Shown here: piece after piece, positions 45,800 to 54,764 of the stretch
How positions within the stretch are numbered: the first letter of the stretch is position 1
Layout: the number at the start of each line of letters is the position of its first letter
Assembly: GCA_017643165.1 (NCBI GenBank)
Contig: JAEPNY010000001.1
Span: forward strand, 806,001-870,000
From: Psychroserpens sp.
GTDB taxonomy: Bacteria > Bacteroidota > Bacteroidia > Flavobacteriales > Flavobacteriaceae
Reading direction: 5' to 3'
DNA: 64,000 nt
Program-made: the position numbers and the translations under genes
The notes under the pieces: generated by a model
What the model was told of the DNA's origin: nothing
The model's database searches: none
Seen by the model: only the letters and a program-made list of their open reading frames with translations

Positions 45800-47245
45800 C
45801 TAATTGTTTTCAGAATAACCAATGGCTTCACCAATTAACGTAGCACTAGTGCAATCGGTTACTTTCACTTTAACAAGATCTCCAACCTTGTAATGTGCTT
45901 TTGGGAATACCGCCATCGAATTCTGTGAGGTACGTCCAGCCCAATGTTCATCGGATTTTTTAGAAGGCTTTTCAATCAGGACTTCTACCGTTTGGTTTAA
46001 AAAGGCTTTTGTACGATACGCACTGTGCTCTTGCTGTAAGGCAACAATTTCCTTGAGACGACGTTTTTTTATGGCCTCAGGAATATCATCTTCCATTTTT
46101 CTGCCTGCAAGTGTTCCTGGTCGTTCAGAATAAGCAAACATATATCCGAATCCGTATTTCACATATTCCATTAAACTCAGCGTGTCTTCATGATCTTCTT
46201 CGGTCTCGGTCGGAAAACCCGCGATCATATCCTGACTAATCGCGCAATCAGGAAGGATACGTTGAATATTATCAATAAGCTCAAAGTATTCCTCGCGCGT
46301 ATGTAATCGATTCATTTCTTTTAGAATTCGATTCGAACCACTTTGAACTGGTAAGTGAATGTGCTTACAGATATTATGATATTTGGCCATGGTCTCGATC
46401 ACATCTAATGTAAAATCTTGCGGATTAGATGTTGAGAAACGAATACGCATTTTTGGTTGCGCTTTGGCACAGAGTTCTAATAATTGGGCAAAGTTAACGG
46501 CCGTAGCTTTTTGCATTTCAGAGGCATTGTCAAAATCTTTTTTGAGTCCGCCACCATACCATAAATAGCTATCCACATTTTGACCTAACAAAGTAACTTC
46601 TTTATAGCCTTTGCTCCAAAGATCATTAATCTCCTCTATAATACTTTGTGGATCACGACTTCGTTCTCGTCCGCGTGTGAATGGAACGACACAAAATGTA
46701 CACATATTATCACATCCACGTGTAATTGATACAAATGCAGTAACACCATTTGAGTTCAAACGCACAGGTGCAATATCGCCATAGGTTTCTTCTTTCGATA
46801 GGATCACGTTGATGGCATCACGTCCTTCATCAACTTCTGTCAATAAGTTTGGAAGGTCTTTGTAAGCATCAGGGCCTACTACAAGATCAACAATCTTTTC
46901 TTCTTCTAAGAATTTAGATTTTAAGCGTTCTGCCATGCAACCAAGCACGCCAACTTTCATTTTCGGATTAATCTTTTTTACCGCATTGTATTTCTCTAAA
47001 CGCTTTCTAACCGTTTGCTCAGCTTTATCACGAATAGAACAGGTATTTACTAATACTAAATCAGCTTCTTCTAGATGCTGTGTCGTATTGAATCCTTCTT
47101 TTGATAAAATAGAGGCTACAATCTCACTATCACTAAAATTCATAGCGCAGCCATAGCTCTCTATGAAGAGTTTGCGAGAGTTGCCTTCTTTTTGATCTAG
47201 TAAGAGACTCTGTCCTTGCTTTTTTTCGTCTATAATTTTCTCCAT
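45800..47245 (-). CDS. miaB: tRNA-2-methylthio-N6-dimethylallyladenosine synthase
   Basis: Methylthiolates i6A37 of tRNAs. The N-terminal UPF0004 domain has three cluster cysteines ([29 protein letters not shown]); the radical-SAM core has [12 protein letters not shown] with RGRERSR; the C-terminal TRAM domain follows. 481 aa. First gene of a six-gene minus-strand operon with a full promoter at 47281-47313. Confidence 0.96.
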   Translation of the reverse strand: MEKIIDEKKQGQSLLLDQKEGNSRKLFIESYGCAMNFSDSEIVASILSKEGFNTTQHLEEADLVLVNTCSIRDKAEQTVRKRLEKYNAVKKINPKMKVGVLGCMAERLKSKFLEEEKIVDLVVGPDAYKDLPNLLTEVDEGRDAINVILSKEETYGDIAPVRLNSNGVTAFVSITRGCDNMCTFCVVPFTRGRERSRDPQSIIEEINDLWSKGYKEVTLLGQNVDSYLWYGGGLKKDFDNASEMQKATAVNFAQLLELCAKAQPKMRIRFSTSNPQDFTLDVIETMAKYHNICKHIHLPVQSGSNRILKEMNRLHTREEYFELIDNIQRILPDCAISQDMIAGFPTETEEDHEDTLSLMEYVKYGFGYMFAYSERPGTLAGRKMEDDIPEAIKKRRLKEIVALQQEHSAYRTKAFLNQTVEVLIEKPSKKSDEHWAGRTSQNSMAVFPKAHYKVGDLVKVKVTDCTSATLIGEAIGYSENN

Positions 47246-47280
47246 GTGTCTTTCAAAGTGCTAAGCGTTCAATAAGCATG

Positions 47281-47313
47281 CAAAGATAGGATAATTTTGA
47301 GAAATCTGACAAA
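47281..47313 (-). promoter_or_regulatory. Complete promoter of the miaB operon
   Basis: On the minus strand TTTG (47313-47310) is followed after 21 bases by TATCTTTG (47288-47281), both matching the consensus. The leader to the ATG at 47245 is about 30 bases. Confidence 0.6.
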
Positions 47314-47331
47314 GTGTCATAGTGTAATTTA

Positions 47332-47363
47332 TTTGTTTATCCGTTCAATAATATGTACTTTCA
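47332..47363 (+). promoter_or_regulatory. Promoter of the multi-pass membrane protein
   Basis: TTTG at 47332-47335, a 20-base spacer, then TACTTTCA at 47356-47363 (one mismatch to TAnnTTTG). About 18 bases of leader precede the ATG at 47387. Divergent from the miaB promoter. Confidence 0.5.
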
Positions 47364-47386
47364 ACCTTCAATCAACCTAACTAATT

Positions 47387-48151
47387 ATGAGATTTTCAGA
47401 CATTCAACAAAAGATTCAGAATGCACCAATGTTAGACTTTGGTGATATTTTTAACGAAAGCATAGAGCTGTATAAGAAGGTTTGGCTTCAAGGGCTTATT
47501 ATGATTTTATTATCCTTTGCTTTCGCGATTCCATTTGTTATTATTACGTATTTACCTCTATTAGCATTGGGTATAGCAGACGCTTTTACATATGGTGACT
47601 ACTCTGATTTGGCACCCTTTGCCGTTCTGTTCATGGTTATTGCTTACCTATTCTTTGTATTCGTCATGGTCGTCATCTCATTAGGTTTAAAAACGGCACT
47701 GTATAAAATAATGCGTCAAAAAGAAATCGATAGCACTGAGAAAGACGATTATTTCTTTTTTTTAAGACGAAAATATCTCAGTAAAACCATCAATTTATCA
47801 TTGGCATATTTAGGTATTTCACTCTTGGCTACACTTTTGTGTTTCTTTCCAATAATTTATGTGATGGTGCCATTAAATTTATTGGTGGTTATTTATGCTT
47901 TCAATCCAGATATGTCTAATTCTGATATGATCAAGGCGAGTTTTGAATTGGGTAACAAGAAATGGTTAATTACTTTCGGGTTGGTTATAATCGCAAGTAT
48001 CTTAGCACAGATTGTTGGAAGTATACTTTGTGGTATTGGTATCTTATTTACAGCGTGCTTTGCATACATTCCGCCTTACTTTATATATAAGAAGGTTATT
48101 GGTTTTCATGAAGGTTCATTAGAAGTTATTGGCACCGAAGAGACAGAGTAA
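47387..48151 (+). CDS. Multi-pass membrane protein of unknown function
   Basis: 254 aa with an amphipathic N-terminus (DFGDIFNESIELYKKVW) and about six hydrophobic segments between residues 35 and 235. Proteins of this look are widespread in Flavobacteria, sometimes mislabelled as beta-carotene monooxygenase; I see no catalytic motif. Its own promoter precedes it and a small lipoprotein gene follows after 44 bases. Confidence 0.75.
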   Translation: MRFSDIQQKIQNAPMLDFGDIFNESIELYKKVWLQGLIMILLSFAFAIPFVIITYLPLLALGIADAFTYGDYSDLAPFAVLFMVIAYLFFVFVMVVISLGLKTALYKIMRQKEIDSTEKDDYFFFLRRKYLSKTINLSLAYLGISLLATLLCFFPIIYVMVPLNLLVVIYAFNPDMSNSDMIKASFELGNKKWLITFGLVIIASILAQIVGSILCGIGILFTACFAYIPPYFIYKKVIGFHEGSLEVIGTEETE

Positions 48152-48195
48152 CGCAACCAATTGTAGTTTTTTGCATCTACACAAAAACTGATGTT

Positions 48196-48633
48196 ATGAG
48201 ATCCCCAAAGATTATTGCTATGTGTTTTTGTTTCATGTTGTTATTTATGAACACGCAATGTGATGATGATGAGATTCAAGGTTCACCTTGTGATCAAGCA
48301 GTAGTCATAGATCAAGGCTTTTACGAATCGGCAGAAACCGATGATTTTACATTCCAGAGTGCAGAAATCATTGATAATTGTTTAGCGGTAGTCTTGTCGT
48401 CAAGCGGTTGTGATGGTGAAACTTGGAGTATGGTATTGGTTGATTCTGGTAGTGTTGCAGAATCATTACCCGAACAACGTTTTCTGAAATTTGTCTTTTC
48501 CAATAACGAAGAATGTCTTGCTGTCATTACTCAAGAACGTTCATTCGACATTTCAAATCTTCAGGTCGAAGGAAGTAACGAAATTATATTGAATATAGAT
48601 GGTTTTCCTGAATCTATAACTTATCAATATTGA
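48196..48633 (+). CDS. Hypothetical lipoprotein
   Basis: 145 aa with a signal peptide and lipobox MNTQC at about residues 18-22, followed by an Asp-rich linker (DDDE). Five further cysteines (PCDQ, NCLAV, GCDGE, ECLAV) in the mature domain suggest disulfides. No family recognised. Expected at the outer membrane. Confidence 0.7.
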   Translation: MRSPKIIAMCFCFMLLFMNTQCDDDEIQGSPCDQAVVIDQGFYESAETDDFTFQSAEIIDNCLAVVLSSSGCDGETWSMVLVDSGSVAESLPEQRFLKFVFSNNEECLAVITQERSFDISNLQVEGSNEIILNIDGFPESITYQY

Positions 48634-48766
48634 TTTGGATAATTGTTTTGATTCCGAATTAAACAAAAAAAATTAACTCCTATTTATCTATAGATAAAGT
48701 ACCTCATTTTGAGGATTAAATACAATTGAAATTCACGAAAATTAGGAAGATAACTTTTTTTTGAAC

Positions 48767-48774
48767 TACATTTG
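48767..48774 (+). promoter_or_regulatory. -7 promoter element of topA
   Basis: TACATTTG, a perfect TAnnTTTG match, about 20 bases before the topA ATG at 48794. The transcription start is expected near 48781, giving a leader of about 13 bases. It lies inside the 5' extension of the open frame, which is therefore not translated. Confidence 0.5.
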
Positions 48775-48793
48775 TAGCCTCAAAAAATCAAAA

Positions 48794-51283
48794 ATGCCGA
48801 AGAATTTAGTAATAGTTGAGTCACCTGCTAAAGCCAAAACCATCGAGAAATTTCTTGGAAAAGATTTTAAGGTCGAATCGAGTTTTGGACATATAGCAGA
48901 CTTGCCTTCAAAAGAATTAGGAGTTGATGTTGATGGAGATTTTAAACCAAAATATCAAGTATCAAAAGATAAACGCGATGTCGTAAAAAAACTAAAGAAT
49001 TTAGCTAAGAAAGCTGAGATCGTTTGGTTAGCGAGTGATGAGGATCGAGAAGGAGAGGCTATTGCATGGCACCTGGCGGAAACGCTCGGACTTGATAAGG
49101 CAAAAACAAAGCGAATTGTTTTTCATGAAATCACGAAAGCTGCAATTAAGCACGCTATTGAAAATCCGAGAGGGATTGATTATGACCTGGTAGATGCGCA
49201 GCAAGCAAGACGTGTACTTGATCGTATAGTAGGATATGAGCTATCGCCTATATTATGGCGCAAAGTAAAAGGCGGTCTTTCGGCAGGACGCGTTCAATCT
49301 GTATCTGTAAGATTAATTGTAGAACGTGAACGTGAGATTCAAAATTTTGAGCCTAAGGCATCCTACAGGATTGACGCAGAGTTTTCAAATGAGAATGGTC
49401 AGAAGTTTAGAGCTAAATTACCGAAGAATTTTACTTCAAAAGAAGAAGCCTATGCTTTCCTAGAAAAAAATACAAGTGCAGATTTTAAGGTAGCTGATTT
49501 AGAAAAGAAACCAGCTAAGAAATCTCCTGCAGCTCCGTTTACCACATCGACGCTACAGCAAGAGGCTTCGAGAAAATTAGGTTTTTCCGTTAGTCGTACT
49601 ATGAGTAATGCACAACGCTTATATGAGGCAGGATTGATAACCTATATGAGAACCGATAGTGTTAATCTTTCTGATGAAGCGCGTAAAGGTGCTAAAGAAG
49701 AGATTGAAACATCCTATGGCTCTCAATACAGTCAACCTAGAAATTATAAAGGTAAATCTAAAGGCGCACAAGAAGCGCATGAGGCGATTCGTCCAACAGA
49801 CTTTAAAAGGAATACTGTAGATGTTGAGCGCGATCAGTCACGATTATATGATTTAATTTGGAAGCGTGCAATTGCATCACAAATGAGTGAGGCACAATTG
49901 GAGCGTACGAATGTAAAAATACAAGCCTCAACCCATAACGAAACATTTAGTGCAAACGGAGAAGTTATCACGTTTGATGGATTTTTAAAAGTCTACCTCG
50001 AAGGAACTGATGATGAAGACGTTGAACAAGAAGGGATGTTGCCTGCAATGAAGGTAAATGATGCTTTGCACAATACTTATATATTGGCAACAGAACGTTT
50101 TTCGCGTGCGCCTTACCGCTTCACTGAAGCTTCACTAGTGAAGCAATTGGAAGAATTAGGGATCGGTAGACCGTCTACATATGCACCAACAATCTCTACC
50201 ATTCAAAATAGAAATTATGTTGAAAAGGGATCAAATGAAGGTGTAGAACGATCGTATGTTCAACTCGTACTCGAAGGTGGTGCTGTTAAAGAGAAGCAAT
50301 TAACGGAAAAGGTCAATAGCGATAAAGGAAAGTTAGTACCAACAGATATAGGAATGATTGTAACCGATTTTCTCGTAAATCATTTCGAAAATATACTTGA
50401 TTATAACTTTACGGCTAAAGTTGAAGCCGATTTTGACGATATTGCTGAAGGTAGAGAAGATTGGACAAAAATGATGAAAAGCTTTTACAAGAATTTTCAT
50501 CCTACCGTTGAACATGTTGCAGAAAATGCCGAACGTGAATCTGGTGAACGCGTTTTAGGTGTAGATCCAAAATCGGGCAAGCAGGTAAGTGTAAGATTGG
50601 GTAAATTCGGACCAATGGTTCAGATGGGAACTGTTGATGACGAAGAAAAACCACAATTTGCGAGTTTAGCACCAGACCAGCAACTTTCAACGATTACCTA
50701 TGAAGAAGCGATGGAGCTTTTTAAATTACCAAAGCAAATAGGTACATATGAAGGTGAAACACTTGAAGTTAATAATGGTAGGTTTGGACCTTATGTGAAA
50801 TTTGGTAAAAAGTTTGTCTCACTTCCAGCAGGAACAAATCCTTTAGATGTTGAGTTGGATTTGGCCATCGAACTCATTAAAGAGAAGCAGAAAGCGGATG
50901 CGCCTATTTATACCTACAAAGACTTACCTGTACAAAAAGGAAAAGGTAGATTCGGTCCATTTATTAAATGGAATAATATGTTTATCAACGTCAATAAAAA
51001 GTACGATTGGGACAATTTATCTGAATCGGATATTATTGAATTAATTGAAGATAAGATCCAGAAAGAAAAGGATAAATTGATTCATAACTGGGAAGACGAA
51101 GGCATTAGAGTAGAAAAGGCTCGATGGGGAAGGCATAATATTATCAAAGGTAAAGTTAAGGTTGAATTGCCTAAGACCGTTGATGTTTCTGAAATGACTT
51201 TGGATGAAGCTAAAGCCTACATCGAAAAAAAATCACCTAAGAAGAAAACCACAAGAAAAAAGAAAACGACTTCTAAAAAGTAA
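48794..51283 (+). CDS. topA: DNA topoisomerase I
   Basis: Type IA topoisomerase that relaxes negative supercoils. 829 aa from the ATG at 48794 (a TTG at 48761 lies upstream of the -7 element). Toprim domain: VIVESPAKAKTIEKFLG and LASDEDREGEAIAWH. Active-site Tyr in GLITYMRTDSVNLS near residue 300. The C-terminal part holds repeated TopoI_C units (GRFGPYVKFGKKFVSLP, GRFGPFIKWNNMF) in place of zinc fingers and ends in a Lys-rich tail. Five bases upstream of the ureohydrolase-like gene. Confidence 0.97.
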   Translation: MPKNLVIVESPAKAKTIEKFLGKDFKVESSFGHIADLPSKELGVDVDGDFKPKYQVSKDKRDVVKKLKNLAKKAEIVWLASDEDREGEAIAWHLAETLGLDKAKTKRIVFHEITKAAIKHAIENPRGIDYDLVDAQQARRVLDRIVGYELSPILWRKVKGGLSAGRVQSVSVRLIVEREREIQNFEPKASYRIDAEFSNENGQKFRAKLPKNFTSKEEAYAFLEKNTSADFKVADLEKKPAKKSPAAPFTTSTLQQEASRKLGFSVSRTMSNAQRLYEAGLITYMRTDSVNLSDEARKGAKEEIETSYGSQYSQPRNYKGKSKGAQEAHEAIRPTDFKRNTVDVERDQSRLYDLIWKRAIASQMSEAQLERTNVKIQASTHNETFSANGEVITFDGFLKVYLEGTDDEDVEQEGMLPAMKVNDALHNTYILATERFSRAPYRFTEASLVKQLEELGIGRPSTYAPTISTIQNRNYVEKGSNEGVERSYVQLVLEGGAVKEKQLTEKVNSDKGKLVPTDIGMIVTDFLVNHFENILDYNFTAKVEADFDDIAEGREDWTKMMKSFYKNFHPTVEHVAENAERESGERVLGVDPKSGKQVSVRLGKFGPMVQMGTVDDEEKPQFASLAPDQQLSTITYEEAMELFKLPKQIGTYEGETLEVNNGRFGPYVKFGKKFVSLPAGTNPLDVELDLAIELIKEKQKADAPIYTYKDLPVQKGKGRFGPFIKWNNMFINVNKKYDWDNLSESDIIELIEDKIQKEKDKLIHNWEDEGIRVEKARWGRHNIIKGKVKVELPKTVDVSEMTLDEAKAYIEKKSPKKKTTRKKKTTSKK

Positions 51284-51288
51284 ACTAA

Positions 51289-52455
51289 ATGAATTTTAAT
51301 TTTTTGTCTCCGGTTTCAGATGCTGTATTAGCTCATAATGAACTTCTATCGCAACAAGCCCTTGGTAAAAAAATAAAAATTCATTCTGAGCAAAAAGGAT
51401 TACCAGATCTTAATGACGTTCAAATGGTCATTATTGGTGTCAAAGAAAATCGCAACGACATCAACTATATGGGTGAAGAATTGAACTTTGATGCAATTCG
51501 TACCTCATTATATAGTTTATTCCCTGGTAACTGGTATTCCAACATTGCAGATTTGGGAGATATTCCTGCGGGAGCAACTATAGAAGATACCTACTACGCC
51601 TTAAAGACTATAATTTCAGTTTTACTGGAGAAAAAAGTAATACCTATTATAATAGGTGGTAGTCAGGATCTCACTTATGCGAATTACAGAGCGTACGATA
51701 CCATGGCGCCTATGGTGAACATTGTAAACGTTGATAGTCATTTTGATCTTGGTGATGCTTCAGTGGAAATGAAAAATAATAGTTTTCTTGGTAAGATCAT
51801 TCTAGAGCAACCATACAACCTATTTAATTATTCGGCTATTGGCTATCAAACCTATTTTAACTCACAAGAAGAAATAGATCTAATGGATAAGCTTTATTTC
51901 GAAGCGTATCGATTAGGTGAAGTCTCTCATAATATTAATATGGTAGAACCCGTAATGAGAGATGCACATATTGTAACGATGGATCTTAAATCGGTTAGAG
52001 CCGCTGAAGTAGGAGCAAAACAAAAGTACTCACCTAACGGATTTAATGGAAAAGAGATTTGCTCGATTTCAAGATATGCAGGAATAAGTAATAAGGTGTC
52101 GTCATTTGGGATATATGAGTATAAAACCTCTTTAGATACAGATGCAACACCAATGTTGATCGCTCAAATTATTTGGTACTTTATAGAAGGGGTGAATTGT
52201 AGAGTAAGTGATGATGACTTCAATAGTGAAGTGCACCATCAAAAGTATAATGTACTCGTTGAAGATGACGAATTAATTTTCTATAAAAGTATTAAAACAG
52301 GACGTTGGTGGATAGAGATTCCTTTTTTGCCAAACGTTAATAATAAATTAAAAAAGCACACGTTATTACCATGCACGCATGAAGATTATATTGAGGCTAG
52401 TCATGGGAAAATACCAGAACGTTGGTATAAAGCTTATAAAAAGAACGTATTTTGA
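51289..52455 (+). CDS. Ureohydrolase (arginase/formimidoylglutamase)-fold protein, altered metal site
   Basis: 388 aa of arginase fold. The three metal motifs are only partly kept: the GGDH motif reads GGSQD, the DAHxD motif reads VDSHFD (intact ligands), and the SxDxD motif reads TMDLKS. So His of the first site becomes Gln and one Asp becomes Lys. It may be a formimidoylglutamase relative with changed metal use or a non-enzymatic protein. Co-transcribed with topA and directly upstream of gldKLMN, an order I believe is conserved in Flavobacteriaceae. Confidence 0.8.
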   Translation: MNFNFLSPVSDAVLAHNELLSQQALGKKIKIHSEQKGLPDLNDVQMVIIGVKENRNDINYMGEELNFDAIRTSLYSLFPGNWYSNIADLGDIPAGATIEDTYYALKTIISVLLEKKVIPIIIGGSQDLTYANYRAYDTMAPMVNIVNVDSHFDLGDASVEMKNNSFLGKIILEQPYNLFNYSAIGYQTYFNSQEEIDLMDKLYFEAYRLGEVSHNINMVEPVMRDAHIVTMDLKSVRAAEVGAKQKYSPNGFNGKEICSISRYAGISNKVSSFGIYEYKTSLDTDATPMLIAQIIWYFIEGVNCRVSDDDFNSEVHHQKYNVLVEDDELIFYKSIKTGRWWIEIPFLPNVNNKLKKHTLLPCTHEDYIEASHGKIPERWYKAYKKNVF

Positions 52456-52541
52456 CCATTTTTTGGAATGTCGTTTAACAGATTTTTAATCGACGAAATG
52501 TTAACTTTTTGGGATTAAGTGCAAAAAAAGTTAAAAAAAAG

Positions 52542-52572
52542 TTGGTTTTTACAAAATATATATATAGGTTTA
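52542..52572 (+). promoter_or_regulatory. Candidate promoter of gldKLMN
   Basis: TTG at 52542-52544, a 20-base spacer rich in TA, then TAGGTTTA at 52565-52572 (one mismatch to TAnnTTTG). It gives an untranslated leader of about 65 bases with a small hairpin (CTTGA...TCAAG, 52577-52592) before the gldK ATG at 52642. Confidence 0.45.
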
Positions 52573-52641
52573 CTGCCTTGAAAAAAATCAAGACGCTAAT
52601 ATAGACATAATTACAACTAAATAATTTAACCTCGAGTTTCT

Positions 52642-54012
52642 ATGAATATTAAAAAGTTTGCTTTATTAACGGCAGTTTTAGCTCTTTTAGTTGGCTGTAA
52701 CTCTGGCGACAGAGGTCAGCTAGTAGGAGTTAAAGGAAAGAAATGGCATCCCGAAAAGCCCTACGGTATGACACTTGTTCCTGGTGGAGCATTTATCATG
52801 GGTAAATCGGACGACGATCTAGCTGGAGTGCAGGATGCTCCAACGAAAACCGTGACTGTACGCGCATTTTACATGGACGAAACTGAAATCACAAATAGTG
52901 AGTATCGTCAATTTGTTGAATGGGTAAGAGATTCTACACTTCGAATGAAATTAGCGATCCTAGCTGATGAGGTCGGAGCAACTCCTGGTGATGGAGGTAT
53001 CGGAGAATTTGCATTTACTGATGCAGATGAAGAAAACATGACGGTTTATGAAAAATACATGTACGATAATTACAGTGGGCTTGGTCCTACAGGTTATGAA
53101 GGTCGTAAATTAAATAAAGACGTTGATCTTATTTTTGATACTGCCGACTATCCAGACGAGTATTACGCCGAGGTTATGGATACGATGTATTTACCAATCG
53201 AAGAGTCATATAATGGTCAACGTACTTGGGATGTGAAAAAATTCAAGTTCCAGTATACATATATGGATATTCAAAAAGCGGCAAAAAATAGAAACTTAAG
53301 CCGTGCTGATGTTATCGAAACTGAAGAAGTAGAAGTGTATCCAGACACTACAGCATGGATCAGAGACTTCTCATATTCTTATAACGAACCAATGCACAAT
53401 GACTATTTCTGGCATGATGCTTATGGAGACTATCCTGTAGTAGGTGTCTCTTGGAAACAAGCGAAAGCATTTTGTCAGTGGAGAACATTATATCACAATT
53501 CTTACAGAAAATCTAAAGGAAAGCACTACGTGAATTCATACAGATTACCTTCTGAAGCAGAATGGGAATATGCTGCACGTGGTGGTCTTCAAGGAGCAAC
53601 ATTCCCTTGGGGTGGACCTTATGCTAAAAATGATAGAGGTTGTTTTATGGCAAACTTCAAGCCGTTACGCGGAGATTATGCGGCAGATCAAGCCTTATAT
53701 ACCGTAGAAGCAGATGCATATGAACCAAACGATTTCAACCTATATAATATGGCTGGAAATGTATCGGAATGGGTACAAGGTTCTTACGATGCAGGTTCTT
53801 ATGAATATATGGCATCATTTAACCCAAATGTTAACAATCCAGAAAATACACGTAAGGTTGTACGTGGTGGATCTTGGAAAGATGTTGCATACTTCTTACA
53901 AGTAAGTTCACGTGATTATGAATATGCAGATTCAGCAAGAAGTTATATTGGCTTCAGAACTGTTCAAGATTACATGGGAACAGAAGTAACTAAAAACGCA
54001 GCAACCAACTAA
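52642..54012 (+). CDS. gldK: Gliding motility/T9SS lipoprotein GldK
   Basis: 456-aa lipoprotein (lipobox LLVGC at about 15-19) that forms, with GldN, the periplasmic ring of the type IX secretion system under the outer membrane. It carries a formylglycine-generating-enzyme-like (FGE-sulfatase) fold: MTLVPGGAFIMGKSDDD, MDETEITNSEYRQF, GVSWKQAKAFCQWR, RLPSEAEWEYAARGG, and NVSEWV with RGGSW. The residues for FGE activity are not expected to function; the fold is structural. First gene of the gld operon. Confidence 0.96.
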   Translation: MNIKKFALLTAVLALLVGCNSGDRGQLVGVKGKKWHPEKPYGMTLVPGGAFIMGKSDDDLAGVQDAPTKTVTVRAFYMDETEITNSEYRQFVEWVRDSTLRMKLAILADEVGATPGDGGIGEFAFTDADEENMTVYEKYMYDNYSGLGPTGYEGRKLNKDVDLIFDTADYPDEYYAEVMDTMYLPIEESYNGQRTWDVKKFKFQYTYMDIQKAAKNRNLSRADVIETEEVEVYPDTTAWIRDFSYSYNEPMHNDYFWHDAYGDYPVVGVSWKQAKAFCQWRTLYHNSYRKSKGKHYVNSYRLPSEAEWEYAARGGLQGATFPWGGPYAKNDRGCFMANFKPLRGDYAADQALYTVEADAYEPNDFNLYNMAGNVSEWVQGSYDAGSYEYMASFNPNVNNPENTRKVVRGGSWKDVAYFLQVSSRDYEYADSARSYIGFRTVQDYMGTEVTKNAATN

Positions 54013-54084
54013 AAAATTAATTAACTCAACTAAATAAATATTAATCTACTTAAGTTTTCGACTTAAAACTAAAAAAACAAAATT

Positions 54085-54717
54085 ATGGCACAGAAAGGAA
54101 ACATCACAATCACTAACATGGTCTACGGACTTGGAGCGGCAATTGTAATTGTTGGAGCTTTATTTAAAATCCAGCACTGGCCTTATGGTTCTCTAATCTT
54201 AACGATCGGTATGATTGTAGAAGCCCTAGTATTTACATATTCAGCATTTGAAAGACAGCAGTCAGAATTAGATTGGTCTTTAGTATATCCAGAATTAGCT
54301 GGTGGAATGTCTTCAGGTAAGAAGAAAAAAGAAGAGCCAAAAGATGCTGAAGGATTATTATCTAAAAAATTAGATAACTTATTAAAAGAAGCAAAAATTG
54401 ATGCAGAATTAATGTCAAGCCTTGGAACAGGTATCCGCAACTTCGAGGATGCTGCCAAAGGAATTAGCCCTACAGTTGACGCTATGAATGCACAAAAGAA
54501 ATACAGCGAAGAAATGTCATTAGCTGCAGCTCAAATGGAATCATTAAATAGTCTTTACAAAGTTCAAATGGAGAGCGCAAACCGTCAGGCTGCGATCAAC
54601 GAGGAAGCTGTAGAGAATGCAACGAAGTTAAAAGAGCAAATGCAATCATTAGCATCGAACTTATCGTCTTTAAATGGCGTATATGGTGGAATGTTATCTG
54701 CAATGAACAAGAACTAA
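54085..54717 (+). CDS. gldL: Gliding motility/T9SS inner-membrane motor protein GldL
   Basis: 210 aa. Two transmembrane helices at the N-terminus (about 12-30 and 36-56); the second carries the conserved membrane Glu (MIVEALVFTYSAF, residue 46) and Lys28 lies in the loop before it, both linked to proton flow in the GldL5-GldM2 motor. The remainder is a cytoplasmic helical tail. Sits between gldK and gldM with 72- and 47-base gaps. Confidence 0.95.
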   Translation: MAQKGNITITNMVYGLGAAIVIVGALFKIQHWPYGSLILTIGMIVEALVFTYSAFERQQSELDWSLVYPELAGGMSSGKKKKEEPKDAEGLLSKKLDNLLKEAKIDAELMSSLGTGIRNFEDAAKGISPTVDAMNAQKKYSEEMSLAAAQMESLNSLYKVQMESANRQAAINEEAVENATKLKEQMQSLASNLSSLNGVYGGMLSAMNKN

Positions 54718-54764
54718 TTAGTTTTTAAATCGACAATTAATTAACTACTAAAAACTAATTAAAC

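Noticed and set aside
48702-48714. CCTCA-TTT-TGAGG hairpin upstream of topA
   Set aside because: Five-base stem without a T run; too weak to call a terminator or operator.
48761-48793. TTG start giving topA eleven more residues
   Set aside because: The -7 element TACATTTG at 48767-48774 lies in this stretch, and MPKNLVIVESPAKAK is the usual TopA N-terminus.
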